64,000 nucleotides of DNA from positions 620,001 to 684,000 of the forward strand of contig JAGMUV010000005.1 of NCBI GenBank assembly GCA_020744425.1, read 5' to 3'. The stretch is from Dactylonectria macrodidyma. Its lineage: Eukaryota; Ascomycota; Sordariomycetes; Hypocreales; Nectriaceae. The stretch's first letter is position 1; each line of letters begins with the position of its first letter. Positions 10,375 through 21,422 of the stretch are shown piece by piece. The notes under the pieces were generated by a model. That model ran no database searches. It saw only the letters and a program-made list of their open reading frames with translations, and was not told the DNA's origin. Made by a program: the position numbers and the translations under genes.

Positions 10375-12330
10375 ATGTCGGATTCCCACATCACTGACGA
10401 CTGGCTGGAGGTGGAGAGTGCAGCGTCCGTCATGTCGCTGGACTCACTGCCTTCGGATGACGAGGTCCAGGTCGATGACGACGACCATGCGCCCATTTTG
10501 CCAGCGAAGCCATCACCACCTGCTTCTGCGCCTGCTAAGAAAGCACCACCACCCGCTTACTCGCCCGCAAAAGAGCCGTCACTACCTGTTTCTGCGCCCG
10601 CAAAGGAGACATCTCTTCAAAATGATGCCCCTGCTCCACAGCAGCGTATTCCCCAGAAGCTTGGTACCCAGCAGCAGGCTCCTCACCTTTTTGATGCTCC
10701 GATTCCACATCGCCCAGCTCCTGCACCCATGGCAATCCCTACTGCGCAACAGCCCAATACCCAAAAGCAGAAGCAGCCGCAGCAGCAGAAGCAGCAGCAT
10801 CTCACCCAAATGCCCAGCACTCGCCAAGAACCTGCTAAGCACCTCCTCGATACGCCGATTCCGGATCGCCTAGCGAGAGCACCCATGACACCTTCCGATG
10901 CGCAACAATTCAATACCCAACACCAGCGTCCCTTTCTTGACAATTCGTTTCGCACTTCTTCCCTTACTGATACCCTGCCGTCAGAGCAGTCAAATTCCCA
11001 GCAGCATCAAACGAAACGGCGTCATGCACGGGAGCCACCTGTGTATCCCACCCAGAGTCCACCTCTCCCCGCAGAAAGCATGGCAATCCCCCACCCTCCC
11101 GCCTCCGATGCGCTAGAGCCTCGGGCTCCGTGGAGCTTCACTGACCCGCTCTCGGAGCCGGACATTTACAGCGCCACTGACGCTGAGTCGCCGCCTCGAC
11201 CTGATTTCGGCAAGGAAAACGAAGCCAACGTCAACGACCCCAGCTACTACTACAAGTCGCTGTGCGCAGCCAGCATCTCGCTCGACGCCACAATCGAAAA
11301 GGCCACGCAGCTCGGTGCCTCTCGCGTCTCGACCTTGTCCTTTCTCAAGTCCGCCTGCGAAGATCTGGCCAAGCATATCGGCGACCTCAAGCCCATCCTG
11401 GCCGTCTACGCCGAGCGCTGGCAAGCCAAGGGCTCAGGCATGGCCGCTGGTGAAATGCCTGTCAATGCCAGCCTGCTGGAGTGGATCACCACTCTTCGCA
11501 CCCAGTTGCACAATGCCCAGACCGAGATGAATCGTATTCGCAACCCGCCTCGGCATGATCCACGCTTGGAAGCTGAGGACTCGAGGCACTTGAGTGCCAA
11601 GCAGATTCCACTGTATCTCAACGTCGCCTTGGCGGGATGTACCGAAGCCTTGGAGGACACACTCACCACCATTGAAGAGTTTATGCCCATTTTCAAAGCG
11701 TGTGTACTCTCAATCCTCCCTGCTAATCAACGTGCTAACTCACGACGTAGGGACTTTGACGAATCTCAAACGCGATGGATGAGCATGCCCCCAAAGGAGA
11801 CGGAAAACCTGAACCCTACTCCCAGTCTGAAAAGGTCTCGCCCAGATTTCCCGCATCCAGACATCACTCGCATTCGGCGCGAGCTATACTCCCTCAAGGA
11901 CCAGGTCCGCAGGGGCCACGTCTTCTTGACCACGATCTACGAAACGATCCCTCGTCCGCCCCTCCCCGAGGCTCCTGCTGTCCTTGAAACCATGGATTCC
12001 ATTATCGAAGCCATCTCGACCATCCTCACCAACCACGCTTCGGAATGGATTGAGTCGGGGTACTCAACGTCGCGCAAGATAGTTATTCCGTATCACGAGT
12101 TTGTTGCTCTCGACCCAGACATGATCCACGACATCACCGGACACCTGCAGGAGCTCCAGGATCAGCTCGAGGTCGGAGAGGACCAACTAGTCGGACAACA
12201 CTCACCCGAAGTGGTTCGAAACCACCAACTCGTCCTCCTCACGGAGTGTGGTCAGCTAGGAGAAATAGTGTCAATCCTCGACCTGCTCAAGTCTCTGTTG
12301 TTGGGTCGAGATTCCCCGACCCACGTATGA
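10375..12330 (+). CDS. Pro/Gln-rich protein of unknown function
   Basis: Start ATG 10375 lies in a good context (gtcgccatgtc) and gives MSDSHITDDWLEVESAAS. The frame is open to the TGA at 12330. A likely 51 nt intron at 11700-11750 (GTGTGT donor, GCTAAC branch, TAG acceptor) keeps the frame and would give 634 residues. Residues about 30-290 are low complexity, rich in Pro, Gln, Ser and Ala, with an acidic patch (DDEVQVDDDD). An internal duplication is visible: DAPIPHRPAPAPM (from about 10691) and DTPIPDRLARAPM (from about 10847). The C-terminal half (residues about 310-630) is predicted helical with repeated Leu/Glu heptad-like stretches and may be the folded part. No signal peptide or membrane segment. 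I do not recognise a family; a nuclear or cytoplasmic scaffold role is only a guess. Confidence 0.75.
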   Translation: MSDSHITDDWLEVESAASVMSLDSLPSDDEVQVDDDDHAPILPAKPSPPASAPAKKAPPPAYSPAKEPSLPVSAPAKETSLQNDAPAPQQRIPQKLGTQQQAPHLFDAPIPHRPAPAPMAIPTAQQPNTQKQKQPQQQKQQHLTQMPSTRQEPAKHLLDTPIPDRLARAPMTPSDAQQFNTQHQRPFLDNSFRTSSLTDTLPSEQSNSQQHQTKRRHAREPPVYPTQSPPLPAESMAIPHPPASDALEPRAPWSFTDPLSEPDIYSATDAESPPRPDFGKENEANVNDPSYYYKSLCAASISLDATIEKATQLGASRVSTLSFLKSACEDLAKHIGDLKPILAVYAERWQAKGSGMAAGEMPVNASLLEWITTLRTQLHNAQTEMNRIRNPPRHDPRLEAEDSRHLSAKQIPLYLNVALAGCTEALEDTLTTIEEFMPIFKACVLSILPANQRANSRRRDFDESQTRWMSMPPKETENLNPTPSLKRSRPDFPHPDITRIRRELYSLKDQVRRGHVFLTTIYETIPRPPLPEAPAVLETMDSIIEAISTILTNHASEWIESGYSTSRKIVIPYHEFVALDPDMIHDITGHLQELQDQLEVGEDQLVGQHSPEVVRNHQLVLLTECGQLGEIVSILDLLKSLLLGRDSPTHV

Positions 12331-12735
12331 GTATGAGAGGATTTTAGCTGCTTGCCTGCGCACGCTAGTGCCTGTGTATCAGTGACTGAGCTCAAATAGT
12401 GGATGAGCACAGCTTCATTACGAAGGATGACAAATTTACTGCAACGGCCAAGCCTTGCATGGAATGGGAGGCAAAAAAGGATTTGATTTTCTTGCGAGGT
12501 TTGTTTTGCAAAATAGCTGGTTTGAAATTGATTCCAGAATAATCAATACATGTGTTATTCTTGTCGATGCGAAACCGGATTGCCGTGGGAGTTCCAGTGA
12601 GGCCGCCATAAATGTGGCTGAGCTGTGGCTGAACCCGACACGCTCAAACGCGTCGCAAGAAACCACCAAGGTTGCAACTCGCATCAACCATCGCCATTCA
12701 CTCAACTTCAGCTGTCGTGAAAAATTGCCGCCAGA
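12331..12735. other. Intergenic, promoter of the EVE-domain gene
   Basis: Two tandem plus-strand genes flank 0.4 kb. No structured RNA or repeat seen. Confidence 0.5.
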
Positions 12736-13870
12736 ATGCCTCCCCGTAAGAGAAACGCGCCAGATTCTGAAGCCACGGCCGCGGAGCCGGTCCCCAAAAG
12801 GCGCTCACTTCGCTCTGCGACTCGGAGCCAGACCAGTGCCCAGCCAGTTGAGCCCGTCGCTAAGACACAGCGACGAGCGAAGACGGAAGACAAAGATAGC
12901 GACGCAGACGAAGATGCAGAGGTTGTTCCGGCACCGAAAACCACAGTGAAGAAGGAGAAGAAGCCAGCCAAGGCAGACAAGACAAGCAAACCAGCCCGCC
13001 AACCTGCTTCCGACAAGGCAGCCAAACCAGAGAAGGCAGCGAAAGTCGACAAGGCCGTCAAGAAGGAAAAGGCGGACAAGAAACCCAGCGCTGCATCGTC
13101 CACCAGAGCAGCATCCGAAGACCCTGACATAGACTCGATCCCGACACGCAACCCCAACGCGCCCAAGCATGACGGCGAGTGGTACTGGCTCATGAAGGCC
13201 GAGCCGGAGACGCGCATCGAGAACGGCGTCGACGTGCGCTTCTCCATCGATGACTTGCGCGCCAAGGATAAGCCCGAGGGCTGGGATGGTGAGTGAACTT
13301 TCGTGAACCTTCAGAGTAGTAGCCCGTACCTAACACATCTGTAGGAATCAGAGCATATCCAGGCATGCACAAGTGATACCTTTGTCTAGAGGCTTTTGAA
13401 ACTGACAGATATAGCTCGCAATAACATGCGCAATATGAACGCCGGCGACAAGGCTTTCTTCTACCACTCCAACTGCAAAGAGCCCGCCATCGTAGGCATA
13501 ATGGAAATCGTCAAAGAATTCTCCGAAGACCGTATGCACCCCCATCCCCGCCCCTTCTCTACACCATCGCTCACCAGACCCCACAGGAACCGCGCGAAAG
13601 CCCGGCACGCCATACTACGACCCATCATCGACCAAGGAGAAGCCCAAGTGGGATCTGGTGCACGTCGAGTTCCGCAAGAAGTTTGCCGTGCAGATCGGCC
13701 TCAAGGAGCTGCGCGAGCTGGGCAAGCCCGGCGGGCCCTTGGAGAATATGCAGATGCTTAAGCAGTCGCGGCTCAGCGTCAGCAGGGTTAGTAAGGAGGA
13801 GTGGGAGGCGCTCTGCGAGATTGCGGATAAGAAGGCCAAGGATGCTGGGTTGGAGCATGAGGAAGACTGA
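12736..13870 (+). CDS. EVE-domain protein, thymocyte nuclear protein 1 (THYN1)-like
   Basis: Four exons: 12736-13288, 13345-13362, 13415-13531 and 13587-13870. They give a protein of 323 residues. The first 145 residues are a basic, Lys/Ala/Pro-rich tail (KKEKKPAKADK type) starting MPPRKRN, probably nuclear and disordered. From WYWLMKAEPE onward it is an EVE domain (PUA-like fold related to YTH), with GIRAYPARNNMRNM, FFYHSNCKEPAIVGI and the C-terminal PGTPYYDPSS and EFRKKF blocks all in the expected order. EVE domains bind modified bases in nucleic acids; the THYN1 group is linked to 5-hydroxymethylcytosine recognition. Exon 2 is only 18 nt. The second intron (13363-13414) must start GC (CCAG|GCATGC) to keep the domain in frame, with a CTGAC branch and AG end, so it looks like a GC-AG intron. 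The other introns are GT-AG. Confidence 0.88.
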
Positions 13871-14267
13871 TGGACTTTGAGGATGGATTTGTTTGCGCTA
13901 GTGTTCCCCTTTCTCTTAGTATCACGCGATGTCGTTGCAGTGTTAATAGCTGAGGATAATAATTTGGACAACTGCAATAGATGGCTGTGGAAGTTAGCGG
14001 GATATAATGAATCCTGATCTGTGAGAAATTTCTAGCTCTTGGCACATGGTCGAATGTACAGGTGACGCAGAGGGCTTGTTAGCTGACATGCTAAATTGAA
14101 AGTGTAACTATATCGCAAGAAAGTACTCCTGGTACCGCAATGCTTCATAAGAGCCAAAATCGTGTGTCTGAACTGCTGTACTCCCCCATTCGGTGTTTTA
14201 AAAGAACGTTGTATAGGACGTGGCTGCCCTCGACCGCTGTTGAAGCGCAAGGTCACGTCGTCTCCGA
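13871..14267. other. Convergent intergenic spacer
   Basis: Lies between the ends of the EVE gene and the GH39 pseudogene, so it holds 3' UTRs. No terminator-like or repeat structure stands out. Confidence 0.45.
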
Positions 14268-15805
14268 TTATATTTCAAACTCGAACGCGAACGCGCTGGT
14301 GGTAGCATCTGCAGATACCCAGAAGGTGATATAATACACAGTTAGTGAAATTCCCAACAACGTCGATTCTAAGTGCAGTCCCCGCTTACCTGATCATTGC
14401 TAATGGTGTGGCGGAAGACGCCCAAATCGACCGATCCTGAGACAGCAGTCTCTCTAGTAGCACCATCGAGTCGCTTCTTCCTGACCCTGACGGTCGAACC
14501 CGTGATCTTAAGTGCCAAAAGGCCAGAGATGGACAAGTTGCACGTCCTCTTTCCAGCCACCAGTCGAATCGCAGCCAGGACCTTGACGGGTCCCGCGCTT
14601 CCGCCACGAGTAGCGTGGACCTCGAACAGCTCGTCATCAGAAGGCGAGGTCGCAACGCGCTGGCCCTTCATCTCCTTGTTGTAGTAGCTGTAGACCTGCC
14701 ACTCGCCAGTGGGCGAGTAGTCGCCGGTGTTGTTGACGAAAAGGTTGGCCATCAGGTCGTGCAGTCCGCCTCCCGAGCCCCAGTTTGCGCGGAGACCGTG
14801 GGCGTTGTGGCGTTCCAACTGCGAGATCTAAAGACAGCACCTGCGGGGCTCTGTTCATCGTTACCGACCCATGCGTATTCGTTGATGTTAATCGGGCGCT
14901 CAGGAAGCTTGTACTTCTTCAGGAGGGTTTGGAACTGTTCCTTGAACTCCCTGAGGTTTCTGGAGGGGTTCAGGAGGTGCCACGAGTACACGTCAGGGAT
15001 TGTGTTGGTCCGGGCGATGTACTTGAGGTAGTTCTGGTACCATTGATTATCAACCGATGGGGGAGCTGCAGTGGATGGTCGTGTGATAAGCACATCCGGA
15101 AGTTCCGCTCTATCGGAATGTAAGTCTGATTCAACCGTCAAGCACATAACATATACTAACCAAATTCGCTCGTAGGTACGCTTCCGCAGGTTCAAGTACT
15201 GAGTCTGCGGAGCATTCCAAAACAGGTTAAGATCAGGCTCTTCCAGATGTCGATTTCCAGCCCGGGAATCATGCCATTCTCCTTGATGTCCTCGAAGAGC
15301 TGGCCGAGAAACTAGTTCCACTTCTTCCAGCTTCCATTGTCTCCGGGGTATGGGAAACCAGCACCCTGTGTGCCGTCTGTGCCCCAAAGATCATGGATCA
15401 AAAGGATGAACTTGCCTCCACGACGGCGCGTGGTGCAGTAATTGGACAGCGCTGACTTCCAGCGACCCTTTGGAGGCGGTCAACAATAAGTCCAATGTCA
15501 AAGGGGCAAGAGCTTACCTCGCATTGATTGAGGGTTTAGCCTTTGGCGTGGACCTGAGCACCACCCGCACGACAATAGTTGAACCCCATGTCTTTGAAAT
15601 ACTTGGTGGGGATATCCGTGTTGGCACTCCCGTCTGCATTGTCTGGAATACCATAGATGAACCCAGAAGCAAGCTTCTCAGGCTTTCCAGACGGCTGATC
15701 AAGGTAGAGAGTAGCGGTGCCAGAATTTTGCCTCTTCACCGGGGTGACGGCTGTAATTGAGCTTCCCAGGAGACAGCCCAGGGCTGCGAGCTGGTGAAAC
15801 TTCAT
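14268..15805 (-). pseudogene. GH39-type secreted glycoside hydrolase pseudogene
   Basis: ATG 15805 starts MKFHQLAALGCLLGSSITAV, a signal peptide followed by a Kex2-like KR. The fold blocks are readable in order: SGFIYGIPDN, FNYCRAGGAQV, an intron at 15468-15517, SALSNYCTT, FILLIHDLWG, DIW-EPDLNLFW (acid/base Glu), an intron at 15110-15160, ELPDVLI, YSWHLL, RPININEYAW (nucleophile Glu), LERHNAHGLRANW, and near 14268 the terminal AFAFEFEI. Five lesions break it: TAA 15536-15538, TAG 15312-15314, one base missing at 15241-15242 inside the Asn codon of the catalytic Asn-Glu-Pro, TGA formed across the second intron (15162-15161 joined to 15109), and one base missing at 14828-14829. The 3' end after GATCAG|GTAAGC (about 14390) is uncertain. 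Fungal relatives are called GH39; beta-xylosidase activity is not proven. Little other decay is visible, so inactivation looks recent. Confidence 0.82.
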
Positions 15806-17269
15806 AGTTGAAAGTGAAGATGGCAAGTGTTAGAGTCAAGTTGAGGATGAGACAGTTGGTGGTTGATTATTTTCTATCTACTCGCCAAGAAGGCAACTTA
15901 TATATCTGACGATACTTGTCAACTGTTCTGTAAGAAACAGTTGTTCAGAATACCGCGTCTCCATGTTGTTGGACTCCGGTGGGAGGAGAATGGGGTAAGT
16001 CCGGGGCTGGTGGGAGGGCTGATGGACTAAAACTGGAGCCGGTGGAATACGAACATTCTAAACATAAGGACGTAAATCAGCCAACGCTGCGACATTTGGG
16101 CTAGGATTTTGGTCACCAAGCGCGCCAGTCGCCCAGGCTAGTAACTCAAAAGTGGCTAATATTTCATTTAACTACTGAAACTCTAACCAATGGTTTGTTG
16201 TCGATTCCCCCATTGGCTCTGGGATGTGCGCGCTTTATTCCGACTCCTCAAACAAGATGATTTTAGCTTATTCCCTTTCGGGGTTTAAAATCAAGCTTAC
16301 TTGCAGATCTTAAATGGCGCGAGCTAAAAGCAGCAAGGCGCATGAAAGGAAGGACAAACGGAATCCTTGCTCCGGTGGCAGGATCTTACGATATGACATC
16401 AAGAGTGAAAATCTGGTGACATCTTTCACGTGGGGAAATTGCTAAGCCTTGATGAAGGACTCTCCAGTAGTGGCACGATTCGCAGCAGCTCGTACGAGAA
16501 CTCCAGCCTGGTGTAATAGTTAGCATGACAGAAGAAATCGGTCGCTGCGGTGAGGACGAAGTGGTAGGAGAAGTCCAGGGTAGTCAAGCCAGCTGTTTGT
16601 TTCGTTGCGAACGTGAAAAATGTGTGCAGTGTATCTCTTTTCAGACTGTAGGGTATATCTATCTACTGGTGAGTGGTTAAACTGTGGTAGCAGCGAGTTA
16701 TATAGGGGCTTATTTGCTACTGTTGGTGTAAGCTACTTACGTTTTAGATTAGCTACGGGTGGCACATCTGGTATTCTGGAAAATATGGCAGCTGTCACTC
16801 CAGCTTTGAATCACATTAATAATGTCAGGGTCAGAACGTCGGGCGGGAAGTTTAAACCTAAGAATCCAACCCCGCATCGGCAGTGTGGTTTTCCCTGCTG
16901 ACGATCACTTTCAGCCTCATGGACGGGGTAGACCATCAAGTCTTTGGAGTTATTCTCGAATCAAGCCTCCGGTGGGCTTTAGTCCGCTATTTGGGGTTAT
17001 TACGACGACGGAGGAGATGGAGGCCCGGATGGAGACATCACAGCGCGCCTCAGCCTAGACTCTGTGTTCCTCAATACGACCCCAGTGCCAACTCAGCTTA
17101 GAGGAGCAGGAGAAATGGAAATGAGATTTTGGTATGCTTGAGTTTCGCCTCTGAATTTATTGGTATTCCTATTCAACTTCATGTCTCTATTCTATGCAAA
17201 GATGCAATGACCCGCTAATGTTCAATCCCACAAGTCCCTTATATACAAACACACACAAACCTTGCTTTT
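15806..17269. other. Intergenic, 1.46 kb
   Basis: Promoter side of the GH39 pseudogene and 3' side of the dioxygenase gene. Between about 16620 and 16790 the sequence is TA-rich (many tagc/ttag words), like an old mutated repeat, but no element ends are found. No gene recognised. Confidence 0.4.
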
Positions 17270-18607
17270 CTAGTTCTTCAGCTTCCCCACATCAATCGTC
17301 TCATCTCGCGACTGCTTCAGAAACGGCATCAACACGGTTCCACCGGTACCCGTTAGCTCCTCTCCGTGCTTCTGCGTCGACGTGCTCGCGAGGTTCTGGC
17401 GCCCGCTGGCTGCCTTGCTACCGGCCTGCCGCGAAGGCAGGATGATGTACCGTGTGACGATGCTGACGTGCTTGTTCCGGAACAGCGTCAGCGCGTCGAC
17501 AGCCGCCTTGAAGGACTCTTGCATGCGGCCGTGAGCTTCATCTGTGGACGACTGGTTGGCTAGCTCGCGGATGCTTCCCATCCGCTCGATGTGTACTAGG
17601 AACCGCGCGTGCGGACCCGGCATGTATCCGCGGATCAGCTCGAAATAGCTGGGCTGGCCGGCCTCGGGCGTAGCATTTCCCGTAGTAGAGTGCTCGACGC
17701 CCAGCACGATATCGAAGAACTGGATAAGAGAGCTTTGTCCGTTGCTGCCACCACGTAGCTGCATCCACTGTCCCTTGCCGTTGCCCTCGTCGTAGAAGAC
17801 ACCTCTGGGAAGGCCGGCTGCCTCCATGTTCTTGCTGCCCGCCAGGAACGGCCGAATTTTGTGGTAGAAGGTAGCCGGGTCATTTTTCTCATACATGCGC
17901 TCCAGCAACACGCCGACGCCGTCGATGCAGGCCTTGAGACCGTCCAGGGCGGACGTGATGACGTCGTAGTCGCGTGTCTTGACGGCGTCCATGGCGGCCA
18001 TCATGGGCGGGATGATGGCGCCTGCTCGCGCCTCCATGGCTACGCTGATGAGGAGGAACCATGCTTCTGATTGGGTTCCGGTGAAGGAGATGAGGGTGTC
18101 GAGGTCCTCGAGGCTGGAGAAGTCGTCGCTGGCGCAGGAAAAGTTCCATAGGTTGGCGGCTGCGTATGTCAAGACGGGAGGGAGTTCGAGGTGTTTGGAG
18201 ACGGTGAGGAAAGGTACTGAGATTTGCGGAGGGAGGATCTACACAATTAGCATACTGATCAAGAGCATGTCCAGTGAGCTATTATTTACCTCTTCCGGCT
18301 TCTCTCCCCCCCAGACATAAGCATGCGTCATAAAGGCCAATATCATATAGGCACGGCGCCACTCAGGCTCGCTCCGCAGCCGATCGGTAGACAGTACGGG
18401 GAGCTGCTGCACGGCCCTGCGGATGCCCGTCTCTCCCTTTTCGATAAGCGCCGGTAGGTTGTGGACGACTAGCTCCCAGGGCTCATAGTAGGCATCTGGG
18501 AGCTGCTTTAGGGGAGCGTTTTCGGGGAGGAAGGCGTTGCGGCTGACTGAGAACTTTCTGAGTTCGGCGGATTGCGAGGTACGTTGGGGGATGGCGTGGG
18601 GAGACAT
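17270..18607 (-). CDS. Indoleamine 2,3-dioxygenase family protein
   Basis: Two exons, 18607-18290 and 18238-17270, around a 51 nt intron (GTAAAT...TAG), give 428 residues. It opens the indole ring of tryptophan with O2 to make N-formylkynurenine, the first step of the kynurenine pathway, in the cytosol with a heme cofactor. Seen: WEWxx-type N-terminal block (AYYEPWELVVHNLP), MTHAYVWGG, the central FTGTQSEAWFLL, FYHKIRPFLAGSKN, LRGGSNGQSSLIQFFD, the stretch FRNKHVSIVTRYI containing the proximal heme His, and near the C-terminus GTGGTVLMPFLKQSRDET. These are all IDO hallmarks and nothing is missing. It is divergent from the kynureninase gene with 664 bp between starts, so the two may be co-regulated. 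Fungi often have several IDO paralogues, so whether this one serves NAD synthesis or tryptophan breakdown is open. Confidence 0.95.
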
Positions 18608-19271
18608 GTTTGCAAACAAGTGTAAATGAGTTGACAAGGCTAAATAGTGAAGGGGGAGGAGGCTGAAGATGGGAGGTGGTTGAGTGATGTGAGTGTGAGT
18701 GATGTGAACAGAATTCGAGAAACCAGTCTAATGAAATAGTTTCCATCTTCCATGGCTGAGCATCGTCACCTCCCGTCGGGATCGTGTAGTGTTGGTTCCC
18801 TTTCTTCCGTCGTTTGTCAAGCACAGCCGCATCCGAGCCTCCGATGCGGGTCTCTTTCACTGAGGGCACACAAAACAAACCCTGGGCGGACGTCACGCAG
18901 CAAACTCGTCCTGCTTGTCAAAAGCATCTGACAGCTTTTCGACCCGTTATGGCCGGTCGCCGAGCCAATCACATCCTCTCGGATTCTTGAAATGGGCAAA
19001 AGAAGAACATGGTTGCTCGGTTGGTCGCGGAAGTTCGGATAATGGAAGAGAGCAAAAGGGAGACCCACATCCGAAGTTCCGCTTCCCGTGTATCTCGCAG
19101 ATCTCCGGCCGCCGCTTCGAAAAACTGGGCTTTCGGCATTGAGGGGGGTCATGGACGTTGGCAAGCATAAAGTGGTTTCGCAGGCCCGGCTCTGGGGGAA
19201 GTTAGATCGTACGATTCCATAGCCATTCCACGCTTCTCCCAACCCATCACATCACATCTCATACCCCTACC
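18608..19271. promoter_or_regulatory. Shared divergent promoter of dioxygenase and kynureninase
   Basis: 664 bp separates the two start codons of functionally linked genes. A CT/CA-rich stretch precedes the kynureninase ATG, as is usual for fungal 5' UTRs. I could not assign a specific operator. Confidence 0.6.
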
Positions 19272-20856
19272 ATGTCATCATTGTCTGCTTTTGTCGAGCG
19301 CTTGCGCAACGGGAGCGATGCCAAGTTCCCCCACGACGCCAATTCGCTAGAATTTGCTCGGGGTCTGGATGCCCAGGATACCTTGAGCCATCTGCGAGAC
19401 GAGTTTATCCTGCCGACCAAGTCGTCGCTGAAGAAGAAGGGTCTAAACGGGACCATTCCTGGTTTGTATTTCTCAATGACAATACGAGAGTGATGAGACT
19501 AACTCTGGTCAAGGAGAGACCAGCCACAATGGCACAAATGGCACAAATGGCACAAATGACACAAATGGTGCCAATGGTCACACCAACGGCCACTCCAACG
19601 GTCACAAATCTGAATCTGACTCCGATGAGGGCATCTACTTTGTCGGCAACTCCCTCGGCGCCCAACCCAAAGCCGTCCGCACATATCTGCACGCCCAGCT
19701 AGAAACCTGGGCATCCATCGGCGTCAACGGCCACTTCACGGAGCTGGACAACTCGCCCCTCACGCAATGGCAAGACATGGCCGAAGACTGCGCGAAAAAA
19801 TCAACCGACCTCGTAGGCGCCTCTGCCAGCGAAATCGTCATCATGAACACCCTCACGGCGAACCTGCACATGCTCATGGCCAGCTTCTACCGCCCCACGG
19901 AGAAGCGCCACAAGATCATCCTCGAGTGGAAGCCGTTTCCCAGCGACCACTACGCCATCGAGAGCCAGATCGTGTGGCACGGGCTGGACCCGGAGAAGAG
20001 CATGGTCAAGATTCAGCCCGACGCGGATTCGCTGATTCCGACGGAGAAGATTCTTGCTACCATTGATGAGCACGCTGAAGAGACGGCCCTGATTCTGCTA
20101 CCTGGTATTCAGTACTACACCGGCCAGCTGTTCGATATCCCCCGCATCACGGCCTACGCCAAGCAAAAGGGCATCGTCGTCGGCTGGGACCTCGCACACG
20201 CAGCCGGCAACGTCGAGCTCAAGCTACACGACTGGGACGTCGATTTCGCGTGCTGGTGCACATACAAGTACATCAACGCCGGCGCGGGCTCCATCGCGGG
20301 CGCCTTTGTCCACGAGAAGCACGGCCAAGTCGAGTTCGACAGCGAGACCGGCAAGCCCGTATATCGCCCGCGTCTCATGGGCTGGTACGGCGGCGACAAG
20401 AGCGTGCGCTTCAACATGGACAACAAGTTCCTGCCTACTAAGGGCGCGGGTGGATTCCAGGTGTCTAACCCATCGGCCATCGACCTAGCGAGTCTGTCTG
20501 GTGCTCTATCCGTCTTTAACAAGACGAGCATGCACGAACTGCGAAGCAAGGCACTCGTCCTAACGGCCTACGCCGAGCTGCTACTAGACCAGATCCTCGC
20601 GGACGACTCATCCAACGCAGAAACTCCTCTCTTCCAGATCCTCACCCCTCGCGACCCCGCACAACGAGGCACCCAGCTGAGCGTGATGCTGCGAGACGGC
20701 CTGCTCGAAGACGTCAGCGCGGCGCTCGAGGACAACGGCGTGCTGTGCGACAAGCGCAAGCCGGGCGTCATCCGCGTCGCGCCTGTGCCGCTGTACTCGC
20801 GGTTCGAGGACGTGTGGAAGTTTATGCAGGTGCTAAGGAGTGCTCTGAAGCTGTGA
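19272..20856 (+). CDS. BNA5: Kynureninase
   Basis: Two exons, 19272-19461 and 19514-20856, around a 52 nt intron (GTTTGT, GACTAAC branch, AAG end), giving 510 residues. A PLP enzyme (aminotransferase class V fold) that cleaves 3-hydroxykynurenine or kynurenine to 3-hydroxyanthranilate or anthranilate plus alanine. Seen: [13 protein letters not shown] near the N-terminus, [47 protein letters not shown], the PLP-lysine block [11 protein letters not shown], and [10 protein letters not shown]. The first residues of exon 2 carry an unusual Asn-Gly-Thr repeat (about 35 residues, 19518-19620) between IPGETS and the IYFVGNSLG block, encoded by an imperfect 9 bp tandem repeat. It should sit on a surface loop and leave the active site alone. 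Divergent to the dioxygenase that supplies its pathway. Confidence 0.95.
19527..19615 (+). repeat. 9 bp tandem repeat inside the kynureninase gene
   Basis: The unit aatggcaca is repeated about four times (one copy aatgacaca) and passes into aatggtgcc and related aac-ggc-cac units. All are in frame and code Asn-Gly-Thr/His/Ala triplets. Unit length is a multiple of three, so copy-number change would not shift the frame. Confidence 0.85.
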
Positions 20857-21422
20857 ACCGTGAGGAAAAATAAGGGAGATTGATAGATGGGGATTGTAAT
20901 TTGAATATCATGTTAGCGATTTTGAATGAAAAGAGTATCCTACCTACATGTTCTGTGTATTGATTCGTGTGAAGTAATGCCCCTCCCTCCAGAAGCCATA
21001 ATAAATTCCCAGCTCGTTTTGTCATTGTCTTGACTGTGGTCGTTTAGACGGTTTATGAGGAGGGTACATTCACCTCTCACTCAGCCCATCAATGAGCAGC
21101 CCCACCAGTTGCGATCAAGACTTCACCACGCCCAGATATGCTCGAATATCACAGACTGGGGCAGTGGAGTCATTTCTCCTAGGAGTAGAGCTTTAATTCG
21201 AAGCTGTGCAAAGCGCGTGATGAGTGAGGCTTGGTGTTGGTCACCTGAGTGAAAACTGCACCTTGTATGCGTAGCAGACGAGGCGGCCAATGACCATGTC
21301 GAACGAGTTGCAGAATCTAGGCTTCAGTCGTCAACACCAGAATCTCACCACCATGTCATCCTATATCCCGCAACCGGATACTAAAAATCACCACCACCAC
21401 TGCATGAATAATCCAGTTTGAA
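20857..21422. other. Intergenic, 0.57 kb
   Basis: 3' flank of kynureninase and promoter of the CorA-type gene, both on the plus strand. Nothing else recognised. Confidence 0.5.
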
